Of a DNA stretch of 5,668 bases, positions 1-5,257 are shown piece by piece. The notes under the pieces were generated by a model. It ran no database searches and had not been told where the DNA came from. It saw nothing but the letters and a program-made list of their open reading frames with translations. Position numbers and translations under genes: made by a program. The stretch's first letter is position 1; each line of letters opens with the position of its first letter. The stretch comes from Frankiales bacterium (GTDB lineage: Bacteria; Actinomycetota; Actinomycetes; Mycobacteriales; SCTD01): the NCBI GenBank assembly GCA_004299215.1, contig SCTD01000647.1:1-5668 (forward strand), read 5' to 3'.

Positions 1-134
1 TGCACGAGCACGAGCGGGTGGTCACGCTGCTCACGGGCGCCGGCTGGCGGGTGCTCCCGGTCTCGCACGGCACCACCCTCGCGTCGCTCTGGCCGCTGGC
101 GGGTGGCCGGCTGAGCATGGGGACCTCCGCATGA
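1..134 (+). CDS. DUF58 domain protein, C-terminal fragment (5' end outside window)
   Basis: Only the last 43 codons are visible, read in the frame starting at base 3 and ending at the TGA at 132-134. The tail contains GWRVLPVSHGTTLASLWPLAG, shown here only as a pattern: an amphipathic helix, then G-W-R-V-L-P-V, then a short helix around L-A-S-L-W-P. To my knowledge this is how DUF58 proteins (von Willebrand A-like fold, partners of MoxR ATPases) commonly end. The neighbour supports this, because DUF58 genes typically sit just upstream of a DUF3488/transglutaminase gene, as here. The DUF58 core motifs are outside the window, so the family call rests on this short tail and on synteny. The stop overlaps an ATG as ATGA (131-134), the usual mark of translational coupling, but that ATG opens only a 19-codon frame (see 131-190). 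Confidence 0.6.
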   Translation, partial: HEHERVVTLLTGAGWRVLPVSHGTTLASLWPLAGGRLSMGTSA

Positions 135-191
135 CGGCACCCCGGCACGTCGCTCGCCGGCGCTCACGACGCCCCGGGGACCCCGCATGAC
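119..191 (+). repeat. Direct repeat carrying two ATGA translation-start contexts
   Basis: Bases 119-135 read GGGGACCTCCGCATGAC and bases 176-191 read GGGGACCCCGCATGAC. The copies are identical except for one extra T in the first. The match continues loosely (ATGACGGCA against ATGACTGCG, both coding Met-Thr-Ala). Each copy has a weak GGGGA Shine-Dalgarno-like element 6-7 bases before ATG, with TGA overlapping the ATG. The first copy lies at the DUF58 stop and the second at the tgpA-like start. The repeat is directly visible; that it arose by local duplication is inference. Confidence 0.6.
131..190 (+). other. 19-codon reading frame bridging DUF58 and the transglutaminase gene
   Basis: An ATG at 131 overlaps the DUF58 stop (ATGA), and its frame closes with a TGA at 188-190 that overlaps the start of the next gene (again ATGA). 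The peptide would be MTAPRHVARRRSRRPGDPA, short and very basic. It fills the intergenic gap exactly. It could be a real mini-cistron that carries ribosomes from one gene to the next, a remnant of an older tgpA start, or chance. A one-base indel between 131 and 187 would instead give the membrane protein a basic cytoplasmic N-terminal extension. No homologue is recognised and the length gives no coding statistics, so confidence that it is a gene is low. Confidence 0.25.
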
Positions 192-2556
192 TGCGCGGGA
201 TCGGCTGGCCGTGGCCGGCGCCGTCGCCGTCGCGCTGGCGGCCGCGGCGCTGTTCCCGGTCTTCGGCGACGCCAGCTGGCTGCTCCGCGTGCTGGGCGCC
301 GTCGTCGCCGTCGTCGGCGCCGCGACGCTGATGCGGCGCGCGGGGGCGCCGCGCGCGCTCGAGCCGCTGGGCGGGCTGCTCGGCCTCGCGGCCTACGTCT
401 GCGTGGTCTTCGCCGGTTCGACCCTGTCCTTCGTCGTCGTGCCGAGCCAGGACACGCTCGCGCTGCTCGGCGACCGGATCGGCGAGGGCCTGCTCGACGT
501 GGAGGAGTACGCCCCACCGGTCCCGGTGGCGCCCGGCCTCGTGCTGCTCGCCGTGCTCGGGGTCGGCGCGATCGCCGTGGTGGTCGACGCGCTCGCCGTC
601 ACGGCCCGCCGGCCGGCCCTGGCCGGCCTGCCGCTGCTGCTGCTGTTCGCGGTTCCGGCGGCGGTCCTGCCCGACGGGCTCGGCTGGCTGCCGTTCGCGC
701 TGGGGGCGGCCGGTTGGCTCGGCCTGCTGCTGGCCGACGGCCGCGACGCGGTCTCCCGCTGGGGCGCCCCGCTGCGCTCCGCGGGCCGCGGGCCGGTGAC
801 CTCCGACCCGAGCCTCGGCCGGGTGGGCCGGCGCATCGGGGCCGCCGCGCTCGGGGTCGCCATCGTCGTACCTGCCGTGATCCCGGGGCTGGACAACCGG
901 CTGCTGGGCGGCGGCGGGGACGGCGGCGGCTTCGGCGGCGGGTCGCGGACCACCACGACCTACAACCCGATCCTGGAGCTCGGCGGCCAGCTGCGCCGGC
1001 CCGAGCCCGGGGTGCTGCTGATGCGCTACCGCACCGACGCGGCGCAGCCCGACTACCTGCGGCTGACGACGCTGGACCTGTTCGACAGCAACGCGGGCTG
1101 GTCCAGCTCGCAGCTGCGCGCCGACCTGCAGGACGACGCGGTCCAGGACGGCATCCCCGACCCGCGCGATGCGTCCTTCGCGCCGGTCGAGCAGGTCAGC
1201 ACCACGATCGACCTGGCGCGCATCGACGGTCCCTGGCTGCCCGCGCCGTTCCCGCCGAGCCGGGTCGACATCGACGGCCCCTGGCTGTGGGAGGACCGCA
1301 GCGAGACGATCTTCTCCACCCGGACGTCGCTGCGCGAGATCGACGCGCCCTACACGGTCGAGGCCGGGCGCCGGGCTCCGGACCCGGCGCTGCTGCGGGC
1401 CGCGCCCGGCGCGCCGACGGACATCGTCGAGACCTACGGGGTGGAGCCCGAGCTGACCGCGTTCGTGGCGGACCTGCTGGCGCGGGTGGTCGACGGCAAG
1501 ACCACCGACTACGACCGGGTCGTCGCGATCCAGGACTACCTGCGCAGCCGGGCGAACGGCTTCCGCTACTCCGAGAACGCCGACGTCCCCGGCTTCAACC
1601 AGCCGAACGCCCTCGAGCGCTTCCTGCGGGCGAAGCAGGGCTTCTGCGAGCAGTACGCCTCCGCGATGGCGGCGCTGGTCCGCGGGCTCGGCATCCCCGC
1701 GCGGGTCGCCGTCGGCTTCACCCCGGGCACCCGCGAGCCGGACGGCGGCTGGCGGGTCACGACCAGCGACGCCCACGCCTGGCCGGAGGTCTTCTTCAGC
1801 GGCGCCGGCTGGATCCGCTTCGAGCCGACGCCCCGGGCGGAGCAGGTCACCGTCCCCGGCTACACGCAGCCGCCGGCCGACGTCCCGGAGACCGACGGAC
1901 CGGACCCCTCCGCGGCACCCGTCCCCTCGGCCACCACCTCCGCAGCACCCGCGAACCCGAACGCCGTCGACCGCGGTGACGACATCGCGGGCGCCGGCGG
2001 TGCGGGTCCGGGTGGCCTCAGTCGGGGCGCGCTCGCCACGCTGGTCGGCGGCGGGCTCGCCGTGCTGCTGCTCGTGCTGCCGACCGCCCTCACCTGGCTG
2101 CGCCGGCGCCGGCGCTGGTCGGTCCCCGGACCGCTGGTCGCCTGGTCGCAGGTGCGTGACGACGCCGTCGACGTGGGCCACCGGTGGCGACCGGCCGACT
2201 CACCCCGGACGGCGGCACGTCATCTCGCCGCGGCGCGACGGCTGCCGGGCACCGTGGTCGAGGCGCTGGACGAGCTGGCCATCGGGGCCGAGCGGGCGCG
2301 CTACGCCCGGCCGGACGGCTCGCCGGTCGACGTGGCAGCCCTCGACGAGGCGGTCCGGGTCGTACGGGCGGGCCTGCAGGCCGGGGTCGACCGCCGGCAG
2401 CGGTGGATCGCGCGGGTGGCCCCGCCCTCGACCCTGCGCTGGGCCAGTCACGGGCTGGGCGACGCGACCGCGGACGTGCTGGACCGCTTCGACGCGCTGG
2501 TGTCCGCCGTCGGCGAGCGGATGCGCCACCCCCGGGAGCTGCTCCGCCGGACGTGA
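187..2556 (+). CDS. TgpA-like transglutaminase membrane protein (DUF3488 / transglutaminase-like / DUF4129-like)
   Basis: This is a 789-residue integral membrane protein. The N-terminal part (about 7-235) has around seven hydrophobic stretches, at 7-26, 31-49, 61-84, 115-138, 144-161, 165-184 and 217-235, matching the DUF3488/TgpA N-terminal region. A Gly-rich linker (239-253) leads into a large extracytoplasmic region holding a transglutaminase-like fold. Its catalytic Cys487 lies in KQGFCEQYASAMAAL and His530 in SDAHAWPEV. The likely third residue is Glu546 in IRFEPTP, where Pseudomonas TgpA, as I recall, has Asp at the same spacing from His. A Pro/Ala/Ser-rich linker (about 556-610) precedes a last membrane helix (616-638) with a basic RRRRRW stop-transfer. 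A cytoplasmic C-terminal helical domain follows (about 672-745, with AERARYARPDG), resembling DUF4129. The family is tied to the cell envelope; its actinobacterial substrate is unknown to me. The ATG at 187 is chosen because TM1 starts right after it; its Shine-Dalgarno GGGGA is weak. Coupling to DUF58 fits a MoxR-DUF58-transglutaminase operon. Confidence 0.9.
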   Translation: MTARDRLAVAGAVAVALAAAALFPVFGDASWLLRVLGAVVAVVGAATLMRRAGAPRALEPLGGLLGLAAYVCVVFAGSTLSFVVVPSQDTLALLGDRIGEGLLDVEEYAPPVPVAPGLVLLAVLGVGAIAVVVDALAVTARRPALAGLPLLLLFAVPAAVLPDGLGWLPFALGAAGWLGLLLADGRDAVSRWGAPLRSAGRGPVTSDPSLGRVGRRIGAAALGVAIVVPAVIPGLDNRLLGGGGDGGGFGGGSRTTTTYNPILELGGQLRRPEPGVLLMRYRTDAAQPDYLRLTTLDLFDSNAGWSSSQLRADLQDDAVQDGIPDPRDASFAPVEQVSTTIDLARIDGPWLPAPFPPSRVDIDGPWLWEDRSETIFSTRTSLREIDAPYTVEAGRRAPDPALLRAAPGAPTDIVETYGVEPELTAFVADLLARVVDGKTTDYDRVVAIQDYLRSRANGFRYSENADVPGFNQPNALERFLRAKQGFCEQYASAMAALVRGLGIPARVAVGFTPGTREPDGGWRVTTSDAHAWPEVFFSGAGWIRFEPTPRAEQVTVPGYTQPPADVPETDGPDPSAAPVPSATTSAAPANPNAVDRGDDIAGAGGAGPGGLSRGALATLVGGGLAVLLLVLPTALTWLRRRRRWSVPGPLVAWSQVRDDAVDVGHRWRPADSPRTAARHLAAARRLPGTVVEALDELAIGAERARYARPDGSPVDVAALDEAVRVVRAGLQAGVDRRQRWIARVAPPSTLRWASHGLGDATADVLDRFDALVSAVGERMRHPRELLRRT

Positions 2557-2570
2557 GCCGGCGCCGCGCG

Positions 2571-2584
2571 GACCCCTGAGGGTC
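2571..2584. terminator. Possible short bidirectional hairpin between convergent genes
   Basis: GACCC (2571-2575) and GGGTC (2580-2584) form a 5-base-pair stem around a CTGA loop, in the 35-base gap between the convergent stops of the transglutaminase gene and the DUF3040 gene. There is no T-tract on either side and the stem is short. Position favours a terminator, structure alone does not, and read-through termination by Rho is equally possible. Confidence 0.25.
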
Positions 2585-2591
2585 GGACGAC

Positions 2592-3044
2592 CTAGCGGTC
2601 GCCGCCGCGCTCGTCCCAGCGGCGCCGCCAGCGCTCCTCGAGCCGCTCCTTCATGCCGCCGCTGCTCGCGGGGCGGGACGGCTTGCCGGGCTTGCTGCGG
2701 CCGGTCTTCGGACGGGCGGGTCGCTCGGGCGAGCCGACCGCGTGCAGCTCGGGACCGCTGGGCTGCAGCCGCTTCCAGGCGGTCATCGCCAGCAGCAGGG
2801 CGCCGACCATGACGACGAACCCGGTCACGCCGACGACGGTGCTGGCCAGCCCCGAGAAGGCGATCAGCCCGGTCAGCAGGATCGCGAACCCGAGCACCAG
2901 GACGAACGCCGCCCGACGCAGCCGCCGGCGCATGTGGGTGCGCAGATCCGTCGACTTCACCGTGGAGGCGAACTTCGGATCCTCCTGGTACAGGGCGCGC
3001 TCGATCTGGTCGAGCAGGCGCTGCTCGTGCTCAGAGAGCGGCAC
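2592..3044 (-). CDS. DUF3040 domain small membrane protein
   Basis: This 150-residue protein opens with MPLSEHEQRLLDQIERALYQ, then EDPKFASTV, which is the signature start of actinobacterial DUF3040 proteins. Residues 1-40 form a cytoplasmic amphipathic and basic region ending MRRRLRR. Two membrane helices follow at about 45-65 and 68-88, giving a hairpin with both ends probably cytoplasmic. The C-terminal tail (about 105-150) is highly charged, rich in Pro/Lys/Arg, then Glu/Arg/Trp (ERLEERWRRRW), and is likely disordered to helical. The function is unknown; as I recall, these genes often lie near dinB and the mraZ/division cluster in actinobacteria, hinting at an envelope or division link. 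The start is GTG at 3044, supported by a strong GGGAGGG six bases upstream and by the conserved N-terminus. It lies 145 bases downstream of dinB on the same strand and converges with the transglutaminase gene. Confidence 0.92.
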   Translation of the reverse strand: MPLSEHEQRLLDQIERALYQEDPKFASTVKSTDLRTHMRRRLRRAAFVLVLGFAILLTGLIAFSGLASTVVGVTGFVVMVGALLLAMTAWKRLQPSGPELHAVGSPERPARPKTGRSKPGKPSRPASSGGMKERLEERWRRRWDERGGDR

Positions 3045-3050
3045 GGCGCT

Positions 3051-3057
3051 CCCTCCC
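3051..3057 (-). promoter_or_regulatory. Strong Shine-Dalgarno of the DUF3040 gene
   Basis: On the minus strand this reads GGGAGGG, six bases before the GTG at 3044. It is the clearest ribosome binding site in the window and fixes the GTG as the start, ahead of an out-of-frame ATG at 3075 that opens only a 14-codon frame. Confidence 0.75.
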
Positions 3058-3114
3058 GGAGGACGTCGGGGTCATGGAGTGACGACGATCGGGGTTGACC
3101 GGGTCACACGGACA

Positions 3115-3120
3115 AGGATA
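3115..3120 (-). promoter_or_regulatory. Candidate -10 element upstream of the DUF3040 gene
   Basis: The minus strand reads TATCCT, which fits the TAnnnT pattern of actinobacterial housekeeping promoters. It would place a transcript start near 3107 and a leader of about 60 bases before the GTG. No convincing -35 is seen at 16-19 bases upstream (the best is TTTCCG), so this is tentative. It would let DUF3040 be transcribed apart from dinB. Confidence 0.2.
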
Positions 3121-3129
3121 CGAGTGCAA

Positions 3130-3147
3130 CGCCTTCCCGGAAAGGCG
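3130..3147 (-). terminator. Inverted repeat downstream of dinB, possible terminator
   Basis: CGCCTT (3130-3135) and AAGGCG (3142-3147) pair perfectly as a six-base stem with a six-base loop. The structure sits about 43 bases after the dinB stop in the direction of transcription. There is no T-run behind it, and actinobacterial terminators often lack one. It also lies just upstream of the candidate -10, so it could instead be an operator. Confidence 0.3.
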
Positions 3148-3178
3148 GAACGCAAGGTCGGTCGTTCCCGGTCGGTCG
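3147..3178. repeat. Small direct and inverted repeats in the dinB-DUF3040 spacer
   Basis: GGTCGGTCG occurs twice, at 3156-3164 and 3170-3178, with a 14-base period. Overlapping it, GGAAC (3147-3151) and GTTCC (3164-3168) form an inverted pair separated by 12 bases. Together with the hairpin at 3130-3147, these crowd into under 50 bases of a 145-base gap. They could be binding sites for a regulator of the DUF3040 gene, or chance in GC-rich DNA. No known operator consensus is recognised. Confidence 0.4.
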
Positions 3179-3189
3179 CGCGCACGCAC

Positions 3190-4446
3190 CTACTGTGCCC
3201 TTGTCGGCGGATTCCCTCCCGTTCCTGAGGGATCGACGAGGGTTGCCGGCCGAACGGCCCCGGCACCGAACCGGCGGGAGGCGCGGTCGACCGCCTGCTC
3301 GGCGTCGCGCCAGCCGTGCTCGCGCTCGCCCAGGGCGAGCTGGTGCGGCGCGCTGCCGGCGTCGGAGATGCCCTCCACCCGCACCCCTACCAGCCGGATC
3401 CGGGCCCGCTCGAGGCCGAGCGCGGCGTAGAGCCCGAGGGCGGTGTCGTAGACCACCCGGCCGACGTCGGTGGACTCGGGCAGGGTGCGCGCCCGGGTGA
3501 TCGTGGTGAAGTCGGCGAAGCGGACCTTGATCGACACGGTCCGGCCGACCTGGCCGGAGGCGCGCAGCCGCGCAGCGGTGCGCTCCGACAGCCGGAGCAG
3601 CTCGCGGTGCACGACGGCCGGGTCGTCGACGTCGGTGCCGAAGGTGTTCTCGGCGCCGATGCTCTTGTCCGGCTCGTGCGCGACGACCACGCGCTCGTCG
3701 CGCCCCCACGCGAGCGCGGCCAGGTGCCTGCCGGACGCCGGTCCGAGCGCGCGCTCCAGCGTCGACAACGGGGTGTGCGCGATGTCCCCCACGGTGTGCA
3801 GCCCGAGCCCCCGCAGCACCGACTCGGTCTTCTCCCCCACCCCCCACAGCGCGCCGACCGGCAGCGGGTGCAGGAAGGCGACCACCTCGCCGGCCGGGAC
3901 GACCAGCAGCCCGTCGGGCTTGCACCGGGCGGAGGCGAGCTTCGCCACGAACTTGGTGGTGGCCACCCCGACCGAGCAGGTGATGCCCTGCTCGTCCTCG
4001 ACGGTGGCCCGGATCCACTCGCCGATCTGCCGCGGCCCGCCCATCCGCCGCGCCGCGCCGCGCACGTCGAGGAACGCCTCGTCGAGCGAGATCGGCTCGA
4101 CCAGCGGGGTCACCGAGCGGAAGACCTCCATGACGCCGTGCGACGCGCGGGAGTACGCCTCGTGGTCCGGCGCGACGACGACGGCCTGCGGGCAGAGCCG
4201 CCGGGCCCGCATCATCGGCATCGCGCTGTGGACGCCGTGGACGCGCGCTTCGTACGTCGCGCTCAGGACCACGCCGCGCGTCCCGCCGCCGCCGACGATC
4301 ACCGGTCGGCCCCGCAGCTCGGGGCGGGTCAGCAGGGAGACGCTGGCGTAGAAGGCGTCCATGTCGACGTGCAGCACGGTGCACCCGGAGTCGTCGCCGG
4401 GCGGGCCGGTCGGCGGGCCGATCGGGGGGACGTTGCCCCTGCTCAT
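3190..4446 (-). CDS. dinB: DNA polymerase IV (Y-family translesion polymerase)
   Basis: This 418-residue protein performs error-prone DNA synthesis past lesions. The palm begins with HVDMDAFYASV (27-37): Asp28 is the first metal ligand, and Tyr33 stands at the steric-gate position that excludes ribonucleotides. SATYEARVHGVHSAMP (62-77) is the nucleotide-contacting finger motif, and SLDEAFLDV (120-128) supplies catalytic Asp122 and Glu123. GITCSVGVATTKFVAKLAS and the GVGEKTESVLRGLGLHTVGD helix-hairpin-helix of the thumb follow, then a little-finger domain (about 260-370). Near the end HQLALGE resembles a QLxL sliding-clamp motif, followed by WRDAEQAVDRASRRFGAGAVRP as in other actinobacterial DinB proteins. 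A Pro/Gly-rich leader of about 20 residues (with GPPTGPPG) precedes the core; a GTG at 4377 (Val24) is an alternative start just before the core. The ATG at 4446 is preferred by position, with a weak GGGGA upstream. It starts 18 bases after the methyltransferase stop, so an operon is likely. No LexA-like GAAC/GTTC box is seen before it. Confidence 0.96.
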   Translation of the reverse strand: MSRGNVPPIGPPTGPPGDDSGCTVLHVDMDAFYASVSLLTRPELRGRPVIVGGGGTRGVVLSATYEARVHGVHSAMPMMRARRLCPQAVVVAPDHEAYSRASHGVMEVFRSVTPLVEPISLDEAFLDVRGAARRMGGPRQIGEWIRATVEDEQGITCSVGVATTKFVAKLASARCKPDGLLVVPAGEVVAFLHPLPVGALWGVGEKTESVLRGLGLHTVGDIAHTPLSTLERALGPASGRHLAALAWGRDERVVVAHEPDKSIGAENTFGTDVDDPAVVHRELLRLSERTAARLRASGQVGRTVSIKVRFADFTTITRARTLPESTDVGRVVYDTALGLYAALGLERARIRLVGVRVEGISDAGSAPHQLALGEREHGWRDAEQAVDRASRRFGAGAVRPATLVDPSGTGGNPPTRAQ

Positions 4447-4464
4447 GGCCGGGTCCCCGGGGTC

Positions 4465-5208
4465 TCAGCGACGCAGGGCCAGCACGTGCAGCTGGGTCGC
4501 GATGTCCCGGAAGGGCAGCCGGTCCGACAGCGCCCGCTCGAGCGCGAGCAGCGCGGCGGCGGCGCCGGGCTCGGCGTCCAGCACGGCGCCGGGCACGAGG
4601 TCGCTGACGACCCGCACCCCGTGCAGCTGCTCGACGTGCAGACCCGCCCCGCTGACGAGCTCGCGCAGGGCGTCGGCGGAGAAGCGGCGGCGCATGCCGT
4701 CGCCGGGCCCCCAGCGACCGGCCGGGTCGGTGAGGGCGTGCGCCGACTCGTCCGGGTGACCGGCGAGCGCGCGGGCGAGGACGGCGGCCGCGCGGTTCGC
4801 GGCGAGCAGGCTGAGCCGGCCGCCCTGGCGGAGCACCCCGACGCTGCCGGCGAGCGCCTCGGCCGGGTCGTCGACGAGCTCGAGCACGCTGTGGCACAGC
4901 AGCAGGTCGGCGCTGCCGGCGGCGACCATCCCGGGGAGCTCGGTGAGGTCGCCCTGCAGACCCGTGACCCGGTCCCCCAGGCCGCGCTCGGCCGCGCGGC
5001 GCTGCAGAGCTGCGAGGGAGTCCGGGCTGGGGTCGACGACGGTGACCCGGTGACCGGCCGCCGCCAGCGGCACGGCGAAGCCGCCGGTGCCCCCGCCGGC
5101 GTCGACGACGTGCAGGTCGGGACCGGCCTCGGCGAGCGCGGCGGACAGCACCTCCCAGACCACGGCGGTCCGGGCCGAGCCGGCGGGCCCGCGTGAGTCG
5201 TGCGGCAC
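4465..5208 (-). CDS. Class I SAM-dependent methyltransferase, CmoM/SmtA-like
   Basis: This is a 247-residue Rossmann-fold methyltransferase. Motif I is VVDAGGGTGG (34-43), the acidic end of strand 2 is Asp59 in VTVVDPS, and the post-motif region is ADLLLCHSVLELVDDP (100-115), followed by VLRQGGRLSLLAAN. From memory the layout parallels E. coli CmoM along its length: RTAVVWEVL before motif I, DAGGG, H-x-VLE-x-V-x-DP, VLR-x-GG-x-LSL, GVRV near 185, and an LLALE to LHVLALRR end. CmoM methylates the carboxymethoxy group of cmo5U34 in tRNA; whether this protein does so is inference, and another small-molecule or tRNA substrate is possible. The open frame runs up to 5316, but the GTG at 5208 is chosen: AAGGGA lies six bases upstream, the longer version would run into the preceding gene, and homology begins after it. 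The stop is 18 bases before dinB, suggesting cotranscription. Confidence 0.85.
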   Translation of the reverse strand: MPHDSRGPAGSARTAVVWEVLSAALAEAGPDLHVVDAGGGTGGFAVPLAAAGHRVTVVDPSPDSLAALQRRAAERGLGDRVTGLQGDLTELPGMVAAGSADLLLCHSVLELVDDPAEALAGSVGVLRQGGRLSLLAANRAAAVLARALAGHPDESAHALTDPAGRWGPGDGMRRRFSADALRELVSGAGLHVEQLHGVRVVSDLVPGAVLDAEPGAAAALLALERALSDRLPFRDIATQLHVLALRR

Positions 5209-5214
5209 GGCTCG

Positions 5215-5220
5215 TCCCTT
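5215..5220 (-). promoter_or_regulatory. Ribosome binding site setting the methyltransferase start
   Basis: The minus strand reads AAGGGA with a six-base spacer to the GTG at 5208. This supports a start 36 codons inside the longest open frame, and leaves a 49-base gap (5209-5257) to the upstream gene in which no convincing promoter or terminator was seen. Confidence 0.6.
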
Positions 5221-5257
5221 CCGGGCGCGGTCGGGGTGGACGCGCTCGCGGCAGAGC

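Noticed and set aside
31..2181. 716-codon open frame on the minus strand, fully antisense to the transglutaminase gene
   Set aside because: The product is a low-complexity Arg/Gly/Ala/Pro string with no recognisable domain, and the plus strand here encodes a clear multi-domain protein with catalytic motifs. Long antisense frames are expected in very GC-rich coding DNA.
3031..3075. 14-codon minus-strand frame overlapping the DUF3040 start, as a regulatory upstream ORF
   Set aside because: It has no ribosome binding site of note, is very short, and nothing in the sequence distinguishes it from chance.
3095..3124. Plus-strand TTGACC followed after 18 bases by TACGAG, as a promoter
   Set aside because: The -10 is poor (no final T), and a transcript from it would run antisense into dinB with no plus-strand gene to serve.
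3147..3168. GGAAC/GTTCC pair as a LexA (SOS) box or ECF sigma promoter
   Set aside because: The 12-base spacer fits neither the GAAC-N4-GTTC SOS box nor the 16-17 base ECF spacing, and it lies downstream of dinB, not before it.
3104..4897. 597-codon minus-strand frame overlapping dinB and the methyltransferase in another phase
   Set aside because: The product is almost entirely Arg/Ala/Gly/Pro, typical of an out-of-phase reading of GC-rich genes; the true frames carry the conserved motifs.
3316..5196. 626-codon plus-strand frame antisense to dinB and the methyltransferase
   Set aside because: It crosses two well-supported genes and their intergenic gap, and its product is compositionally biased without motifs. 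It is a mirror of the codon bias of the real genes.
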